NCBI GenBank assembly: GCA_009735695.1 | Contig: SRSL01000005.1 | Location: 124,001-188,000 of the forward strand | Direction of reading: 5' to 3' | DNA from: Christiangramia bathymodioli | GTDB lineage: Bacteria > Bacteroidota > Bacteroidia > Flavobacteriales > Flavobacteriaceae | Length of the DNA stretch: 64,000 bases | Part shown: in pieces, positions 18,128 to 28,151 of the stretch | Position numbering within the stretch: position 1 is the stretch's first letter | How the letters are laid out: the number at the start of each line of letters is the position of its first letter | The notes under the pieces: generated by a model | What the model was told of the DNA's origin: nothing | What the model saw: only the letters and a program-made list of their open reading frames with translations | Database searches by the model: none | Program-made: the position numbers and the translations under genes

Positions 18128-18901
18128 ATGAAAAAGCTTGTTGTTTATTTCTTCCTATTTATAAGCGCGATAGGATTTGGCCAGCAACCAAAAGGTGAAA
18201 TCGTAGATCTCACTCATGCCTTTTCCCAGGAAAGTCTGTACTGGGTTACGGCCAAACCATTTAAACTGGAGGAAGTAGCCAGGGGAGAAACAGAAAAAGG
18301 CTATTATTATTCTGCGAATAACTTTGAAACGGCCGAGCATGGCGGTACCCACATTGATGCGCCTATTCATTTTGCGGCCGGGGCACAATCTGTTGACGAG
18401 GTCCCCCTTGAAAACCTGATTGGCGATGCGGTGAAGATCGACATTTCGGAAAAAGCGCTTAAAGATCCCGATTATCTAATAAGCATCGACGATCTGAAAA
18501 ATTGGGAAGCGGTAAATGGTGAAATCGCCTCCGGAAGTATAGTTTTACTTCAAACCGGCTTCGGAAGATATTATCCCGATGCCAAAAAATATCTCGGTAC
18601 TGAAAATCGCGGTGAGGCAGCAGTAAAGGAGCTTCACTTCCCGGGTTTTTCTGCCGAAGCTGCCGAATGGCTTATTCAAAACAGAAAGATAAAAGCCGTA
18701 GGAATCGATACGGCGAGTATAGATTTTGGACAGTCAACCGAGTTTTCAGCACATGTGGCATTAATGACGAAAAATGTTCCCGCTTTCGAGAATGTGGCTA
18801 ATCTGGATCAGCTACCCGCAAGAGGTTTTACAGTGATCGCTCTTCCCATGAAAATTAAAGGAGGCAGTGGCGGACCGCTACGCATCATTGCCATTAAATA
18901 G
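18128..18901 (+). CDS. Exported cyclase-family (kynurenine formamidase-like) hydrolase
   Basis: 257 residues. The N-terminal MKKLVVYFFLFISAIGFGQQ is a signal peptide, so the enzyme is probably periplasmic, unlike the cytoplasmic kynurenine formamidase. The zinc-binding motif HGGTHIDAPIHF (near residue 76) matches the cyclase family HxGTHxDxPxH pattern, and GIDTASIDFG and GGSGGPLRIIAI are family-like. Substrate unknown; no tryptophan degradation genes are adjacent. Lies between the CHAD gene (18 bases) and the 2'-5' RNA ligase-like gene (8 bases). Confidence 0.88.
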   Translation: MKKLVVYFFLFISAIGFGQQPKGEIVDLTHAFSQESLYWVTAKPFKLEEVARGETEKGYYYSANNFETAEHGGTHIDAPIHFAAGAQSVDEVPLENLIGDAVKIDISEKALKDPDYLISIDDLKNWEAVNGEIASGSIVLLQTGFGRYYPDAKKYLGTENRGEAAVKELHFPGFSAEAAEWLIQNRKIKAVGIDTASIDFGQSTEFSAHVALMTKNVPAFENVANLDQLPARGFTVIALPMKIKGGSGGPLRIIAIK

Positions 18902-18909
18902 ATCGACCT

Positions 18910-19467
18910 ATGTCTCCAAACCGGGATCCTCTTTATTTTATCTGTTTGATGCCACCAGCTGGGATACGATCTGAAATAGAAAAGATCAAAAAGGAGATCA
19001 AAGATGATTTCGGGATAAAACATGCCCTCAAGCTTCCTGCACATATCACGGTAAAGATCCCGTTCAGATTCAATGAGCAAAAGGAATCGACCCTGGTAAA
19101 AAAACTTGAGGCATTTTCAGCAGAATTAAAGCCGATTCAGATTAATCTAAAGGGTTTTGGAAGGTTCGATAAAAAGGTGATCTTTATAAATGTCCTGGAG
19201 CACGAGCCTATCATTGGGCTGCATACAGAACTGCAAAAATTCGTAGATAAGCTTAGCAGTTTGAACAAACACGAGATCGCTACAAAGATCCATCCACATG
19301 TCACGATTGCGACCCGGGACCTAAAGCGAACTGACTTTCCAAAGGTGTGGACAGAATTTAAAGATCGTGCGTTCCAGGCATCCTTCCAAGCTAAACATCT
19401 GTACCTTTTAAAACACAATGGCAAGACCTGGGATATCCTGCGTAAATATGAGTTTAGTAATGAATAA
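18910..19467 (+). CDS. 2'-5' RNA ligase / cyclic phosphodiesterase-like (2H) protein
   Basis: 185 residues. Two HxT motifs of the 2H phosphoesterase superfamily are present: AHITVKIPF near residue 41 and HPHVTIAT near residue 127. Members act on 2',3'-cyclic or 2'-5' phosphodiester bonds in RNA or nucleotides; the substrate here is unknown. Cytoplasmic, no signal peptide. Third gene of the CHAD-cyclase-2H cluster, and converges on the reductase gene 19488-20033. Confidence 0.85.
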   Translation: MSPNRDPLYFICLMPPAGIRSEIEKIKKEIKDDFGIKHALKLPAHITVKIPFRFNEQKESTLVKKLEAFSAELKPIQINLKGFGRFDKKVIFINVLEHEPIIGLHTELQKFVDKLSSLNKHEIATKIHPHVTIATRDLKRTDFPKVWTEFKDRAFQASFQAKHLYLLKHNGKTWDILRKYEFSNE

Positions 19468-19487
19468 GTCTTTCTTGAATAAATAGA

Positions 19488-20033
19488 TTAGTCTCTCTTC
19501 CTTACAAACTTATTCTGAACTACCTGACTAAGATAGATCCTCGTTTCAGTACACCTGAAGTCAAGTCGATTCACAATACCAGAAAATAATGGGATACCTG
19601 CTCCTAAAATCACGGGGATGATCGTGATGACCATCTCATCTATTAGGTCTTCGTTTATAAAAGCTTGTATGGTCCTTCCTCCATCTACGTAAATATTATG
19701 GAAACCATCATGCTCAAGCTTTGCAAGGATTTGTTTCAGATTACCACTGATTAGTTCAATTTTTTCGGTTTTTACAATCTCCGGTATCTCTTTCAAGCTA
19801 CTGGTCAAAACAAAGACAGGTAATTGGTATGGCCACTTAATCCCAAAACTTAAAACTGTTTCAAAGGTATTCCTTCCCATAATGATCGCTTCGATTCCCT
19901 TCAAAAAGTCTGAATAGCCCAAATCTATATTCTCAGGATTGGGAATAGACTGCAGCCAGTCGATCTTTCCATCAGCATCAGCTATATATCCATCAATACT
20001 GGTCGCGATAAATACCCTGTTCGAGGTGCTCAT
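19488..20033 (-). CDS. Dihydrofolate reductase-family (RibD C-terminal) oxidoreductase
   Basis: 181 residues. The N-terminal FIATSIDGYIADADGKIDWL is the standard start of RibD C-terminal-like reductases, followed by IIMGRNTFETVLSF (NADPH site) and NIYVDGGRTIQAFINEDLID. It is shorter than bifunctional RibD and not clustered with riboflavin or folate genes, so a stand-alone NADPH reductase of unknown substrate is the safest call. It is convergent with the 2H gene, with only 20 bases between their ends. Confidence 0.85.
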   Translation of the reverse strand: MSTSNRVFIATSIDGYIADADGKIDWLQSIPNPENIDLGYSDFLKGIEAIIMGRNTFETVLSFGIKWPYQLPVFVLTSSLKEIPEIVKTEKIELISGNLKQILAKLEHDGFHNIYVDGGRTIQAFINEDLIDEMVITIIPVILGAGIPLFSGIVNRLDFRCTETRIYLSQVVQNKFVRKRD

Positions 20034-20058
20034 GTAATTTTGATTTTCCGTTCACAAC

Positions 20059-22596
20059 TTAAAAGATCATAGCACCAAAAAACACCGAATTGATAAATAA
20101 TCGTTGAGTCTCCAGCATCATCGCCCTGAAATTGGGATCATCGCTAAACATGATCACCGTACCATCACCTTTTTTCCTGGCAAGTATGGCCGCAGAGTTC
20201 TTAATGAGATCCAGATTTTCAGGATGAATATATCCGCTGATGTGCGGATCATCGGTAAATAAAGCTATTTTTTGAAAAGCGTTGGTTCCCGGCTCCAGGA
20301 ATACCGTGCTGTTTTTATATAAAGATACATTGCGCTGGGTATATCCAAATCCTACGGGATGTGTGACATCCAGGTCTACCTCGTAAAAGGAACCTCCTAC
20401 CGCACGGGAGCCATAATAGGCATCAGATTTAGCATAATTCATCCGTGCTGAGCTATCCTGTTCTTTTTCAGCATTTTTTAACTCGGTTTCCACGAGGTTT
20501 TGCTTGATGGCCCATTCGGTAGCTGTTCGCTGGGTGATAAGCACCCCGCCATTTTCTATCCATTTCGCGATCCTTTCCTCGTCCAGATCATTATAATTTC
20601 CTGAAACCAGTATTAGCACATCATAATTATCCAGCGGAACACGCATAAAATCATTTCTATCTACCTTGGTAATAGGCATGCCAAGAGACTGGTCCATGGT
20701 AAACCAGATCTCACCGGCTTCATATCCGTTCACTCCCTCGCCGGTAAGCATCAGAACTTCCGGTAACTCAATATCCCTGAAATCGGGACTTCCCAGGTCG
20801 ATGCCTGAAGTGCTTCTCCCGGAAGCGACCGCATTGATCTCTATTTCAGCATCCCGGGCCACCTCTGTAATGATGGAAAATAATTCCTCTTCATCCACCG
20901 GCTGATCGGCCGTGGAGATCATCAGGCTTCCGTAGCCGAATTCCTTAGAGCCACTGGTTATTTGAGTTTTAAAAGGTGAGAAGGCAACTTTTACATTAAT
21001 ATTTTTTTCTAATAGCTGGTATAATGCCTTTGGAGCAGAAAACTGGGACCAGTCTATGAGATAGGCATATTGCGATTTGGCTGGCAGGGAAAGGTCTTCT
21101 TGAATAGCTTCAGAATCAATCTTAGATCCAAGATTTAATTTCCCGGCTTTTACTACCCCGGTTTCGATTCCGTAAGCAAGGGCCATAGACCAGGCCGAAG
21201 TGTCATAAAATACACTATCAGCAAAACTGGTAACATTTTCAAAGATAGAGCGAACCATCAGATTTTGAGGCTGAGCTTTGGGAACGGCGTAGGCATGTTC
21301 AGATTCGAATTTCTGGTCATTAATACTTACATCGTTCTCCAGTTCATAAACCTCGATCTGGTGATCCAGCAGTAACTGGGTAAACTTTTTATTCAAACCA
21401 GGCTGCTTCTTATTTCCATAAACATAGACTTCATTAGATCCAGAACTGATATCCTGAAAGAATTCTCGCTGCCAGTTCAATAACAATTCCCGGTTATCTA
21501 TCGTCGCCTCGATAGTTGCGAGGCTGGTTCTTAAATGGTTCCTGATGGTAAAAGGAAAAGTGATCTTTTCGCTGCCGGTCTCCTGCACGTGACCCCTTGA
21601 ACTGGCCTGTTCATAAACAATTCCCAGGGCACCATGCAAATCTGGATAGGTAGAACCATACCCGGGATAGGAATTATCAAAACGTTCCCCGGTAAAATAG
21701 AGTGACCCGATCTCGTCCAGCGCTTGCTGATGATATTCCGCAAAGATCTTATTCAGTGTATCGTAATTATAACGCGGAACTATTGGGTTTTCTGAACCAT
21801 ATTTCTTGGTGGGTTCGAAAAAATAGGTACTGTTCGTGCCCATTTCATGATAATCGGTCACCATGTTCGGCAGCCATTTATGATAGAATCTTACACGATT
21901 CTGACTTTCAACCTGAGTAAGTGGCAGCCAGTCGCGATTCAAATCGAACCAGTAATGATTGGTCCTGCCTGAAGGCCATACCTCGTTGTGTTCACGATCC
22001 CAGGGATCGGCAACCGGTGGATTTCCTTTGTTGCTGTTCACCCAGGTGGTATGCCTGTCCCTTCCATCGGGATTCAAAGCCGGCTCTATATGAAAGACTC
22101 CCTTCTGAAGATATTCTTTTACTTCCGGAGCTTTTGAAGCCACTAAATAATAAGCAACCAACATAGAAACTTCACTGCTGGAAGGTTCGTTCCCGTGTAC
22201 ATTATAACCCAAATGAACAATAACCGGCATTTCTGAAACATTCCCTTCAGCCTCCTTAGGATTGGCATGCGCCAGATGGTCTTGCCTGATCTGTTCCAGG
22301 TTCTTCAGATTTTCTTCCGAAGAAATGGTGAGGATAACCTGAGGCCTTTTTTCATGCGTATAGCCAATCCTCTGTATTTGGGCGTTTGGGGACAATTCCG
22401 CTAGCTTCTCCATATAATTCACCAGGCTGGTATAGCGGGTATGCCATTCCCCTATTTCATATCCCAGGAATTCTGAAGGAGAAGGAATGGATTCATCAAA
22501 TTCTGAACCTTTCGGAAAAAAATATTCGTTTTGAGCCTGAAGGAAATTTAAATTGAAAAACAAAAAAAGAATAGGCAGTAGGTATCGTAGCTTCAT
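20059..22596 (-). CDS. Secreted M14 family zinc carboxypeptidase
   Basis: 845 residues with a signal peptide (MKLRYLLPILFLFFNLNFLQA). Catalytic domain in the first half: zinc ligands in NVHGNEPSSSE (H and E near residues 132-135), substrate-binding region LNPDGRDRHTTW, and the downstream TDYHEMGTNSTYFFEP with the third ligand. The second half, about 450-845, looks like a glutamine amidotransferase-like or Rossmann-type domain (LPEVLMLTGEGVNGYEAGE, VLILVSGNYNDLD), an arrangement I recall for large M14 proteins of Bacteroidota. Probably periplasmic or outer-membrane-associated peptide degradation. Confidence 0.92.
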   Translation of the reverse strand: MKLRYLLPILFLFFNLNFLQAQNEYFFPKGSEFDESIPSPSEFLGYEIGEWHTRYTSLVNYMEKLAELSPNAQIQRIGYTHEKRPQVILTISSEENLKNLEQIRQDHLAHANPKEAEGNVSEMPVIVHLGYNVHGNEPSSSEVSMLVAYYLVASKAPEVKEYLQKGVFHIEPALNPDGRDRHTTWVNSNKGNPPVADPWDREHNEVWPSGRTNHYWFDLNRDWLPLTQVESQNRVRFYHKWLPNMVTDYHEMGTNSTYFFEPTKKYGSENPIVPRYNYDTLNKIFAEYHQQALDEIGSLYFTGERFDNSYPGYGSTYPDLHGALGIVYEQASSRGHVQETGSEKITFPFTIRNHLRTSLATIEATIDNRELLLNWQREFFQDISSGSNEVYVYGNKKQPGLNKKFTQLLLDHQIEVYELENDVSINDQKFESEHAYAVPKAQPQNLMVRSIFENVTSFADSVFYDTSAWSMALAYGIETGVVKAGKLNLGSKIDSEAIQEDLSLPAKSQYAYLIDWSQFSAPKALYQLLEKNINVKVAFSPFKTQITSGSKEFGYGSLMISTADQPVDEEELFSIITEVARDAEIEINAVASGRSTSGIDLGSPDFRDIELPEVLMLTGEGVNGYEAGEIWFTMDQSLGMPITKVDRNDFMRVPLDNYDVLILVSGNYNDLDEERIAKWIENGGVLITQRTATEWAIKQNLVETELKNAEKEQDSSARMNYAKSDAYYGSRAVGGSFYEVDLDVTHPVGFGYTQRNVSLYKNSTVFLEPGTNAFQKIALFTDDPHISGYIHPENLDLIKNSAAILARKKGDGTVIMFSDDPNFRAMMLETQRLFINSVFFGAMIF

Positions 22597-22661
22597 GAAT
22601 TATTTTTTCAAAAAACTAAAGATATAAAATTTACCTAAGCCCTTAGGTCTAAGCTTTTCCT

Positions 22662-23330
22662 TTAAAAAACTCCTTCAGGAGGCAATAAGAAGTAGTAGAT
22701 ACATACAAAATGGGCAAAGGTTCCCAGCAAAACGAAAATATGAAAGACCGCATGGTTAAATGGGATCTTGTTCTGCATGAACAAAATTGCACCAATGGTA
22801 TAAGATATTCCGCCACCAATAAGCCAGTAAAGGCCTGATGGAGATAAACTTTCAGCCAGAGGTTTAATCGCAAACACGATGATCCATCCCATCACTACGT
22901 ACATGATAGTGGAAAAAAGCTGGAAACGACCGGCATAAAAGATCTTGAAAATGGCACCGATAATGGCCATTGCCCAAACGATCGCCAGGATGGTCACCCC
23001 TCTCGTACTGCCTGCAAGAGTAATGAGCGCAAACGGAGTATAAGTGCCAGCGATCAAAAAATAGATGGAAGCGTGATCGAGGATGTTCAACCGAATACGC
23101 AGTCTTTTGGACTTGGCGCTGTGGTAAAAGGTAGATGCTGCGTAAACCAGCACCATACTGGCTCCAAAAATCGTAAAGCTAACAAGATGCTCCACACCAC
23201 CTAGCCTATCGGCCTTCAGAATAAGAAGGATAAGGGCCAGAATGCTTAAAACAAAGCCTATTCCATGGGAAATGATATTGAATCGTTCCTCTGCTGGCGG
23301 GTAAAAATGACAGGGTAATTTTCTATCCAT
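22662..23330 (-). CDS. Hemolysin III family (PAQR-type) membrane protein
   Basis: 222 residues with about seven hydrophobic segments. The family motifs are visible: EERFNIISHGIGFVLS near the N-terminus with the conserved Glu and His, YHSAKSKRLRIRLNILDHASIYFLIAGTY-type region (His and Asp), and C-terminal FNHAVFHIFVLLGTFAHF with the second His pair. These His/Asp residues form the metal site of PAQR proteins. The role in bacteria is not settled (membrane energetics or hemolysin-like); no neighbour clarifies it. Confidence 0.9.
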   Translation of the reverse strand: MDRKLPCHFYPPAEERFNIISHGIGFVLSILALILLILKADRLGGVEHLVSFTIFGASMVLVYAASTFYHSAKSKRLRIRLNILDHASIYFLIAGTYTPFALITLAGSTRGVTILAIVWAMAIIGAIFKIFYAGRFQLFSTIMYVVMGWIIVFAIKPLAESLSPSGLYWLIGGGISYTIGAILFMQNKIPFNHAVFHIFVLLGTFAHFVCIYYFLLPPEGVF

Positions 23331-23573
23331 ACTCGTAGTGTTTGAAAAGTTTTCAAAAAAGGAGGGAAAATTATGGAAGCGGGATTAGATTAAATTTACG
23401 AAGAATTCGCAGCGATTTGAGCCAAAGCTTTCTTAAAATATAAAGCAATAATTACAGTTCCAATACTAAATTCATGGCTTGATAGAAAATTTTAGAGTGA
23501 ACCCGGTCTTAACTAACCAATTGTAAATCAATTATTTTTTATAAATTCATGATTAAACCAAACCAATCAAAAA

Positions 23574-25547
23574 ATGAAAAATCTAAGCTTGATCCTATGC
23601 TTATGCATAAGTGTACTCACAGGCTACTCACAAACCAAAAGCACCCAGGTTTCTAAAGGCCAGAAGATCGATAACTCTCTTACGGCCGATGAAGTTCACA
23701 ACTACTCCATCACGCTGGACTCTGCATATTATGTATATGGGAAAGCTATGCAAAAATCGGTAGACGTGGTAGTGAAGGTCCTTAATCCAAACGGAGAGTT
23801 AGTAGGTTCATTTGATGGGCCGGCCGCCGGACCTGAGAATTTCCATTTAATTACAGAGTCTACCGGGACCTATACATTCGAGGTAAGTTCGTTTGAAGAT
23901 CTGGAGGGCGATTATTCTTTTGAGGTCCTGGTTTCTGAACCACTCGCAACTGAACCTGGTAAAAGGGTTGATCAATTAATGACACCTTATTCAGGAAAAA
24001 ATGTGCCCGGCGCTGCAGCTCTGGTCATGAAAGATGGGAATGTTATTTTTTCCAGGGCATACGGAATGGCAAATCTCACCTACGATATTCCATTCGAAAC
24101 AAATACACCTACCAATATTGGTTCTACCTCAAAACAGTTCACTGCATTCGCGATTTTGTTGCTTGCTGAGCAAGGAAAGCTATCCCTGGATGATGATATT
24201 CGGAAATATTTCCCCGAGCTTCCCGATTTTGACCAAAAGGTGACCATTCGAAATTTGCTAACCCATACCAGCGGTTACAGGGAATTTCTAAATACACTGG
24301 CGATGACGGGACGTGATCTAGGCAGCAGTTTGGACAGAAGCATTTTAATCAAAATGCTTGAAAGACAGCCAGCATTACAGAATGAACCCGGAAATAAATG
24401 GAATTATAATAATACCGGTTTTGCCCTTCTGGCCGACTTGGTGGAAAAAGTGACCGATACTCCTTTCCCCGAGTGGATGGAAGAAAACGTATTTGAGCCA
24501 TTAAATATGAACAACAGTCTTGTTAGAGGAAACCAGAACCAGGTGGTCCCGAACCGTTCGACGGGTTACGGGATCAATAAGAATGGAAATTATGAAGAAT
24601 TGCAGGATCTTGGAGGCGCGATGGGAGCTGGAGGAATTTATGCAAGCATAGATGATCTGGCCAAATGGGTACGCAATTTTGAAGATCCAAAAGTCGGAAA
24701 CCAGGCACTAATCCAGGAAATGACAACTCCTTACGTACTTAAATCTGGAGACACCACCAATTATGGCCTAGGCCTTTTTATCGTTGATTACAAAGGTTTA
24801 AAACAGATACAGCATGGAGGCGCCGATGTGGCGCACAGGTCTATGCTCATGTATTTTCCTGAAATCGATGCTGCCGTTATAACTGAAAGCAATTTTGCCG
24901 GTTTTGATGGAAGTATGGCGAACCAGATCGCTGATATTTTTTTTGAGGACTATTTGACCGAAGCAGACAATGAACCCGAAAAGGATGCTGAATCAGATTT
25001 TGAATATAACAGTGAAGATTTTGAAACCCTCACCGGTAGATATGAAATGGAGGAAGCTCCGGGTTTTGTGATCACCTTCCAGAGGGATGGCGATCGACTT
25101 TTCGCCCAGGCTACAGGGCAGCCTGAATTTGAAATAAAAGCTTTATCAGATTCTCTCTTCTCGGTAGTTGGTGTGGATGCGAAGCTCACTTTCCATTTAA
25201 ATGAAAATGGAAGTGCAGATTCGCTAACTCTCCATCAAAACGGGGATCACCTGGCAAAAAAATTAAGCTGGAAACCGGAGAAAGAAGACTTAGAGGCCTA
25301 TACCGGAAAATATTTTTCAGAAGAGATCGAAACTATGTATAGCATTTCCATCGATGAGGGAAAACTGGTCATGGAAAACTTCCAGATCGCAGACAAACTG
25401 AAGCTGGAACCGGTGGAGGAAGACAGTTTTGGTTCAGAATTTCCAATTTCGGAAGTTGTCTTTAAACGGAATGAAGAAGGTCAAATTACGGGCTTTTCGG
25501 CTTCCAATGGCCGGACGCTGCAGGTTTTCTTCAAAAAAATGAATTAA
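23574..25547 (+). CDS. Secreted serine hydrolase, class C beta-lactamase family, with N-terminal PPC-like domain
   Basis: 657 residues, signal peptide MKNLSLILCLCISVLTGYSQ. Residues about 25-125 resemble a pre-peptidase C-terminal beta-sandwich (VVVKVLNPNGELVGSFDG, STGTYTFEVSS). The beta-lactamase fold follows with the SxxK motif STSK (near 184), the YxN-type motif in WNYNNTGFALL (near 278) and HGG (near 413). The last 200 residues form a C-terminal beta-rich extension (LTGRYEMEEAPGFVITF, YTGKYFSEE) seen in esterase-like members. Likely a periplasmic peptidase or esterase rather than a resistance enzyme. Converges on the sensor kinase gene. Confidence 0.9.
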   Translation: MKNLSLILCLCISVLTGYSQTKSTQVSKGQKIDNSLTADEVHNYSITLDSAYYVYGKAMQKSVDVVVKVLNPNGELVGSFDGPAAGPENFHLITESTGTYTFEVSSFEDLEGDYSFEVLVSEPLATEPGKRVDQLMTPYSGKNVPGAAALVMKDGNVIFSRAYGMANLTYDIPFETNTPTNIGSTSKQFTAFAILLLAEQGKLSLDDDIRKYFPELPDFDQKVTIRNLLTHTSGYREFLNTLAMTGRDLGSSLDRSILIKMLERQPALQNEPGNKWNYNNTGFALLADLVEKVTDTPFPEWMEENVFEPLNMNNSLVRGNQNQVVPNRSTGYGINKNGNYEELQDLGGAMGAGGIYASIDDLAKWVRNFEDPKVGNQALIQEMTTPYVLKSGDTTNYGLGLFIVDYKGLKQIQHGGADVAHRSMLMYFPEIDAAVITESNFAGFDGSMANQIADIFFEDYLTEADNEPEKDAESDFEYNSEDFETLTGRYEMEEAPGFVITFQRDGDRLFAQATGQPEFEIKALSDSLFSVVGVDAKLTFHLNENGSADSLTLHQNGDHLAKKLSWKPEKEDLEAYTGKYFSEEIETMYSISIDEGKLVMENFQIADKLKLEPVEEDSFGSEFPISEVVFKRNEEGQITGFSASNGRTLQVFFKKMN

Positions 25548-25565
25548 TAAAATGAAAATCAGGGA

Positions 25566-26675
25566 CTATTCCGGGATCTTGATCACCGTCTCGACCCCGG
25601 AATTATCGGCCTTATTTCTTACCTCAAAAAAGTAATCGCCGTTGTAGAGATTCTTCAATCGATCGTTAATATTTGTAAGCCCTACCCCTTTCTTCATAAG
25701 CTCTGCATGGCTCAGGGAAACAGGTTCCCCGTTATTCTCAACCTTGATCACCAGCCGTTCCCCTTCCTGGTAAATGGAAACCGTGATCTCCAGGTTGGTA
25801 TGATCGTAAGAATAGCCGTGTTTTATAGAATTTTCAATTAAAGGTTGGAGTAAAAGTGCAGGTACTCTTTTAAGTAACAGGGATTCGTCAATATTCCTGG
25901 TAATCTTTAAATGGTCTGAAAACCGAACATTTACAATATTCAGATAATATTCCAGGATCCTGAGTTCTTCATCCAGGCTGATTCGGTTGCTGTCTGAATT
26001 ATATAGTATTTCTCGTAGAAAATCGCTGAGATCGGCAATGGTATCCTTCGCTTTTTTGGCATCGATATCGGTCAAAACCGAAATGGAATTAAGTGTATTG
26101 AAAAGGAAGTGCGGCTGTAGCTGGGCAGAAAGCATTTTCATGCGAGTGCTTACCAGCTGGGTCTCCAGCTTGGAATGCCTTTTTTCGGCCTCCTTGACCT
26201 GTTTCAGATAATAATAGGTATAAATGATAAAGACCATCGCGAAATAGATTAAAAAGTTCAGGTCTATTACATATACAAAGGCATTTATACTTCTTCTTAA
26301 ACTGAATTCATCCAAACTCACCCTTCCGGCAAGGATGGAATAAGCATCAACTACGAACCGGATAATGATACCGATAAGCAGGGAGAAAATAGTGTGAATT
26401 GAAATGATCTTTACCCAGGAGTAATTCTTGTTCAAAAAACGTTTGGTGCTTATTCCCACCAGGGTCATATAGCTCACCACCACGATATAATCGAACAACA
26501 GATTTTGAACCAGGTAACCCGCCCAGGTAAATTGCTTTGGGAAATCACTTGGCATCCATTCCCGCATATACGCCACCTTGCCTATTACCACAATATCGAA
26601 CAGCAGGTAAAAACCTGCTAGTAACAACACGAGGTTGAAATCTATATACTTCTGTTTAATGCTCGTAAAGCTCAT
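25566..26675 (-). CDS. LytS-type sensor histidine kinase
   Basis: 369 residues. Four hydrophobic segments lie within the first 165 residues, with little extracytoplasmic sequence, then a short coiled coil (YYLKQVKEAEKRHSKLE) and the His_kinase domain with the H-box SAQLQPHFLFNTLNSISV and C-terminal ATP-binding motifs (LLLQPLIENSIKHGY, KKGVGLTNINDRL). It partners the LytTR regulator encoded directly upstream; the two genes abut at 26675/26676 with no gap. The signal is unknown. Confidence 0.93.
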   Translation of the reverse strand: MSFTSIKQKYIDFNLVLLLAGFYLLFDIVVIGKVAYMREWMPSDFPKQFTWAGYLVQNLLFDYIVVVSYMTLVGISTKRFLNKNYSWVKIISIHTIFSLLIGIIIRFVVDAYSILAGRVSLDEFSLRRSINAFVYVIDLNFLIYFAMVFIIYTYYYLKQVKEAEKRHSKLETQLVSTRMKMLSAQLQPHFLFNTLNSISVLTDIDAKKAKDTIADLSDFLREILYNSDSNRISLDEELRILEYYLNIVNVRFSDHLKITRNIDESLLLKRVPALLLQPLIENSIKHGYSYDHTNLEITVSIYQEGERLVIKVENNGEPVSLSHAELMKKGVGLTNINDRLKNLYNGDYFFEVRNKADNSGVETVIKIPE

Positions 26676-27440
26676 TTATATTCCTATTTTTTCCAGAAAT
26701 TCCTTTTTATGGGATTTGCTCACATGTAATAATTTGCCATCCGCCATTTTTGCGTCTATTTCAGAGTAATCTGAATGTATGATCTCTTCAACAAAATTCA
26801 GATTGGCGATAGTTGATCGATGTATCCTCACAAACGAATTGCTATCCAGGATTTCTTCCAGGTTGTTGAGAGATTCACGTAAAACATATTTTTTGGTTTT
26901 TACATAGATCTCGGCATAATAGCCAGAAGCGAGGATGTATAGAATCTTCTTGGGATCTACCAGGGCGGTTTTATTACCCTGCTTTACCGGTATCTTTGAA
27001 ACCGAATTGAGCTGAACACTGCCATTGGAATACTCATGAAAAAACTCTACCAGCCTTTTTTCAAAATTGGTATCTGCCTCTGCCTTGGTAGTTTTAAGGA
27101 CCTTATTAATGGTTTTAAAGAATCTATCGTCTTTAAAAGGTTTTAGAAGAAAATCGAAAGCTTCTACATCGAAGGCCTTTAAAGCATAATTATCATAGGC
27201 CGTTACAAAGATCACGATGGGTTTTGGTGTGATCTCCACTCGTTTTAGAACCTCAAAGCCGTTCATGTCTTTCATATTGATATCGAGGAACAGGAGGTCC
27301 GGGCTTTTCTCATTGATCATCTCAACTGCCGTTTTCCCGTTCGAGCATTCTCCCATTACTTCAATTTCCTCAACATCTTCCAGCAGGTTTAGAATCCTCC
27401 TCCTGGCGAGCTCTTCATCGTCGATCACAAGTGCTTTCAT
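26676..27440 (-). CDS. LytTR-type response regulator
   Basis: 254 residues. Receiver domain (1-120) with acidic DDEE start and the phosphoacceptor Asp53 in LLFLDINMKDMNGFEVL, Thr/Lys motifs FVTAYDNYALKAFDV and LLKPFKDDRF. A LytTR DNA-binding domain follows (about 150-254): IPVKQGNKTALVDPKKILYI, FVRIHRSTIANLNFVEEI. Together with the kinase encoded immediately downstream it forms a two-component system. The target is unknown; the secreted protein gene upstream at 27594-28151 has its own terminator between. Confidence 0.95.
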   Translation of the reverse strand: MKALVIDDEELARRRILNLLEDVEEIEVMGECSNGKTAVEMINEKSPDLLFLDINMKDMNGFEVLKRVEITPKPIVIFVTAYDNYALKAFDVEAFDFLLKPFKDDRFFKTINKVLKTTKAEADTNFEKRLVEFFHEYSNGSVQLNSVSKIPVKQGNKTALVDPKKILYILASGYYAEIYVKTKKYVLRESLNNLEEILDSNSFVRIHRSTIANLNFVEEIIHSDYSEIDAKMADGKLLHVSKSHKKEFLEKIGI

Positions 27441-27522
27441 AATATTTTAACAATTGTTAGGTCATTGCAATTTAAAATTATTTGGTAACTATTCTGCAAT
27501 AATCCCTTCAACTTGATTTTTC

Positions 27523-27558
27523 AAAAAAAGGCTACCAAAACCTTAGGTTCTGATAGCC
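27523..27558 (-). terminator. Terminator between the secreted unknown gene and the LytTR regulator
   Basis: On the minus strand GGCTATCAGAACC pairs with GGTTTTGGTAGCC across a 3-base loop (two mismatches) and is followed by seven T. It lies about 35 bases after the stop of the 27594-28151 gene. Confidence 0.75.
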
Positions 27559-27593
27559 CTGCCAAACTCAAACAATTTATTTAAACATCTCTA

Positions 27594-28151
27594 CTAATTA
27601 TTACTGGCTACGCTGGTCTTGGCAACTGTTCGTGGGTCTATTTTCACGCTGCGTTTGCTCTTGCCATTTTCAAGTTTGATCTTGTATACTTCATTTTCAA
27701 GTAGATCTCCTCTGCCGGAACCGATATATTTATTAGAAACCATGGTCCATCCTTTATTGGAGTTATATAGCTCTCTTCTTACATCAAGTGGTAATACGAT
27801 ATCTTTGAATTTCTGAAAAGTTTTTACGATTTCTCCATCGTTATCAAATTCAGCTTTTAGATATCCCTTTCCGTTCTGAAAGGTGATGTTATATCTGTCA
27901 TACCCGCGATCTTCATATATTTCAATAAAACTCTGGATGTCGAAATTTGCCTTCATAAATGCGATTGGGTCGTCCACAAATTCTCCGGTGTAAGCCTCAT
28001 TTACCGTGTAGGTGAAGCTATCGCCGTCTTCAAAGATATCTGCATCCAGTGGTGCAAAACCTACCTTTGCCTCTTCAAGTTGGGTGATTTCCTGTGCCTG
28101 CGCAATAGTGGCGGCGAATACGAATAATAAAGAAAAAATTAAAGTTCTCAT
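27594..28151 (-). CDS. Secreted protein of unknown function
   Basis: 185 residues with signal peptide MRTLIFSLLFVFAATIAQAQ. The mature part is mixed, with VGFAPLDADIF and DDPIAFMKANFDI near the N-terminus, a beta-type stretch YNITFQNGKGYLKAEFDNDG in the middle and a basic C-terminus (NGKSKRSVKIDPRT). I do not recognise the family. It resembles small periplasmic proteins that follow envelope stress systems in Flavobacteriia, but that is only an impression. The gene has its own terminator. Confidence 0.8.
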   Translation of the reverse strand: MRTLIFSLLFVFAATIAQAQEITQLEEAKVGFAPLDADIFEDGDSFTYTVNEAYTGEFVDDPIAFMKANFDIQSFIEIYEDRGYDRYNITFQNGKGYLKAEFDNDGEIVKTFQKFKDIVLPLDVRRELYNSNKGWTMVSNKYIGSGRGDLLENEVYKIKLENGKSKRSVKIDPRTVAKTSVASNN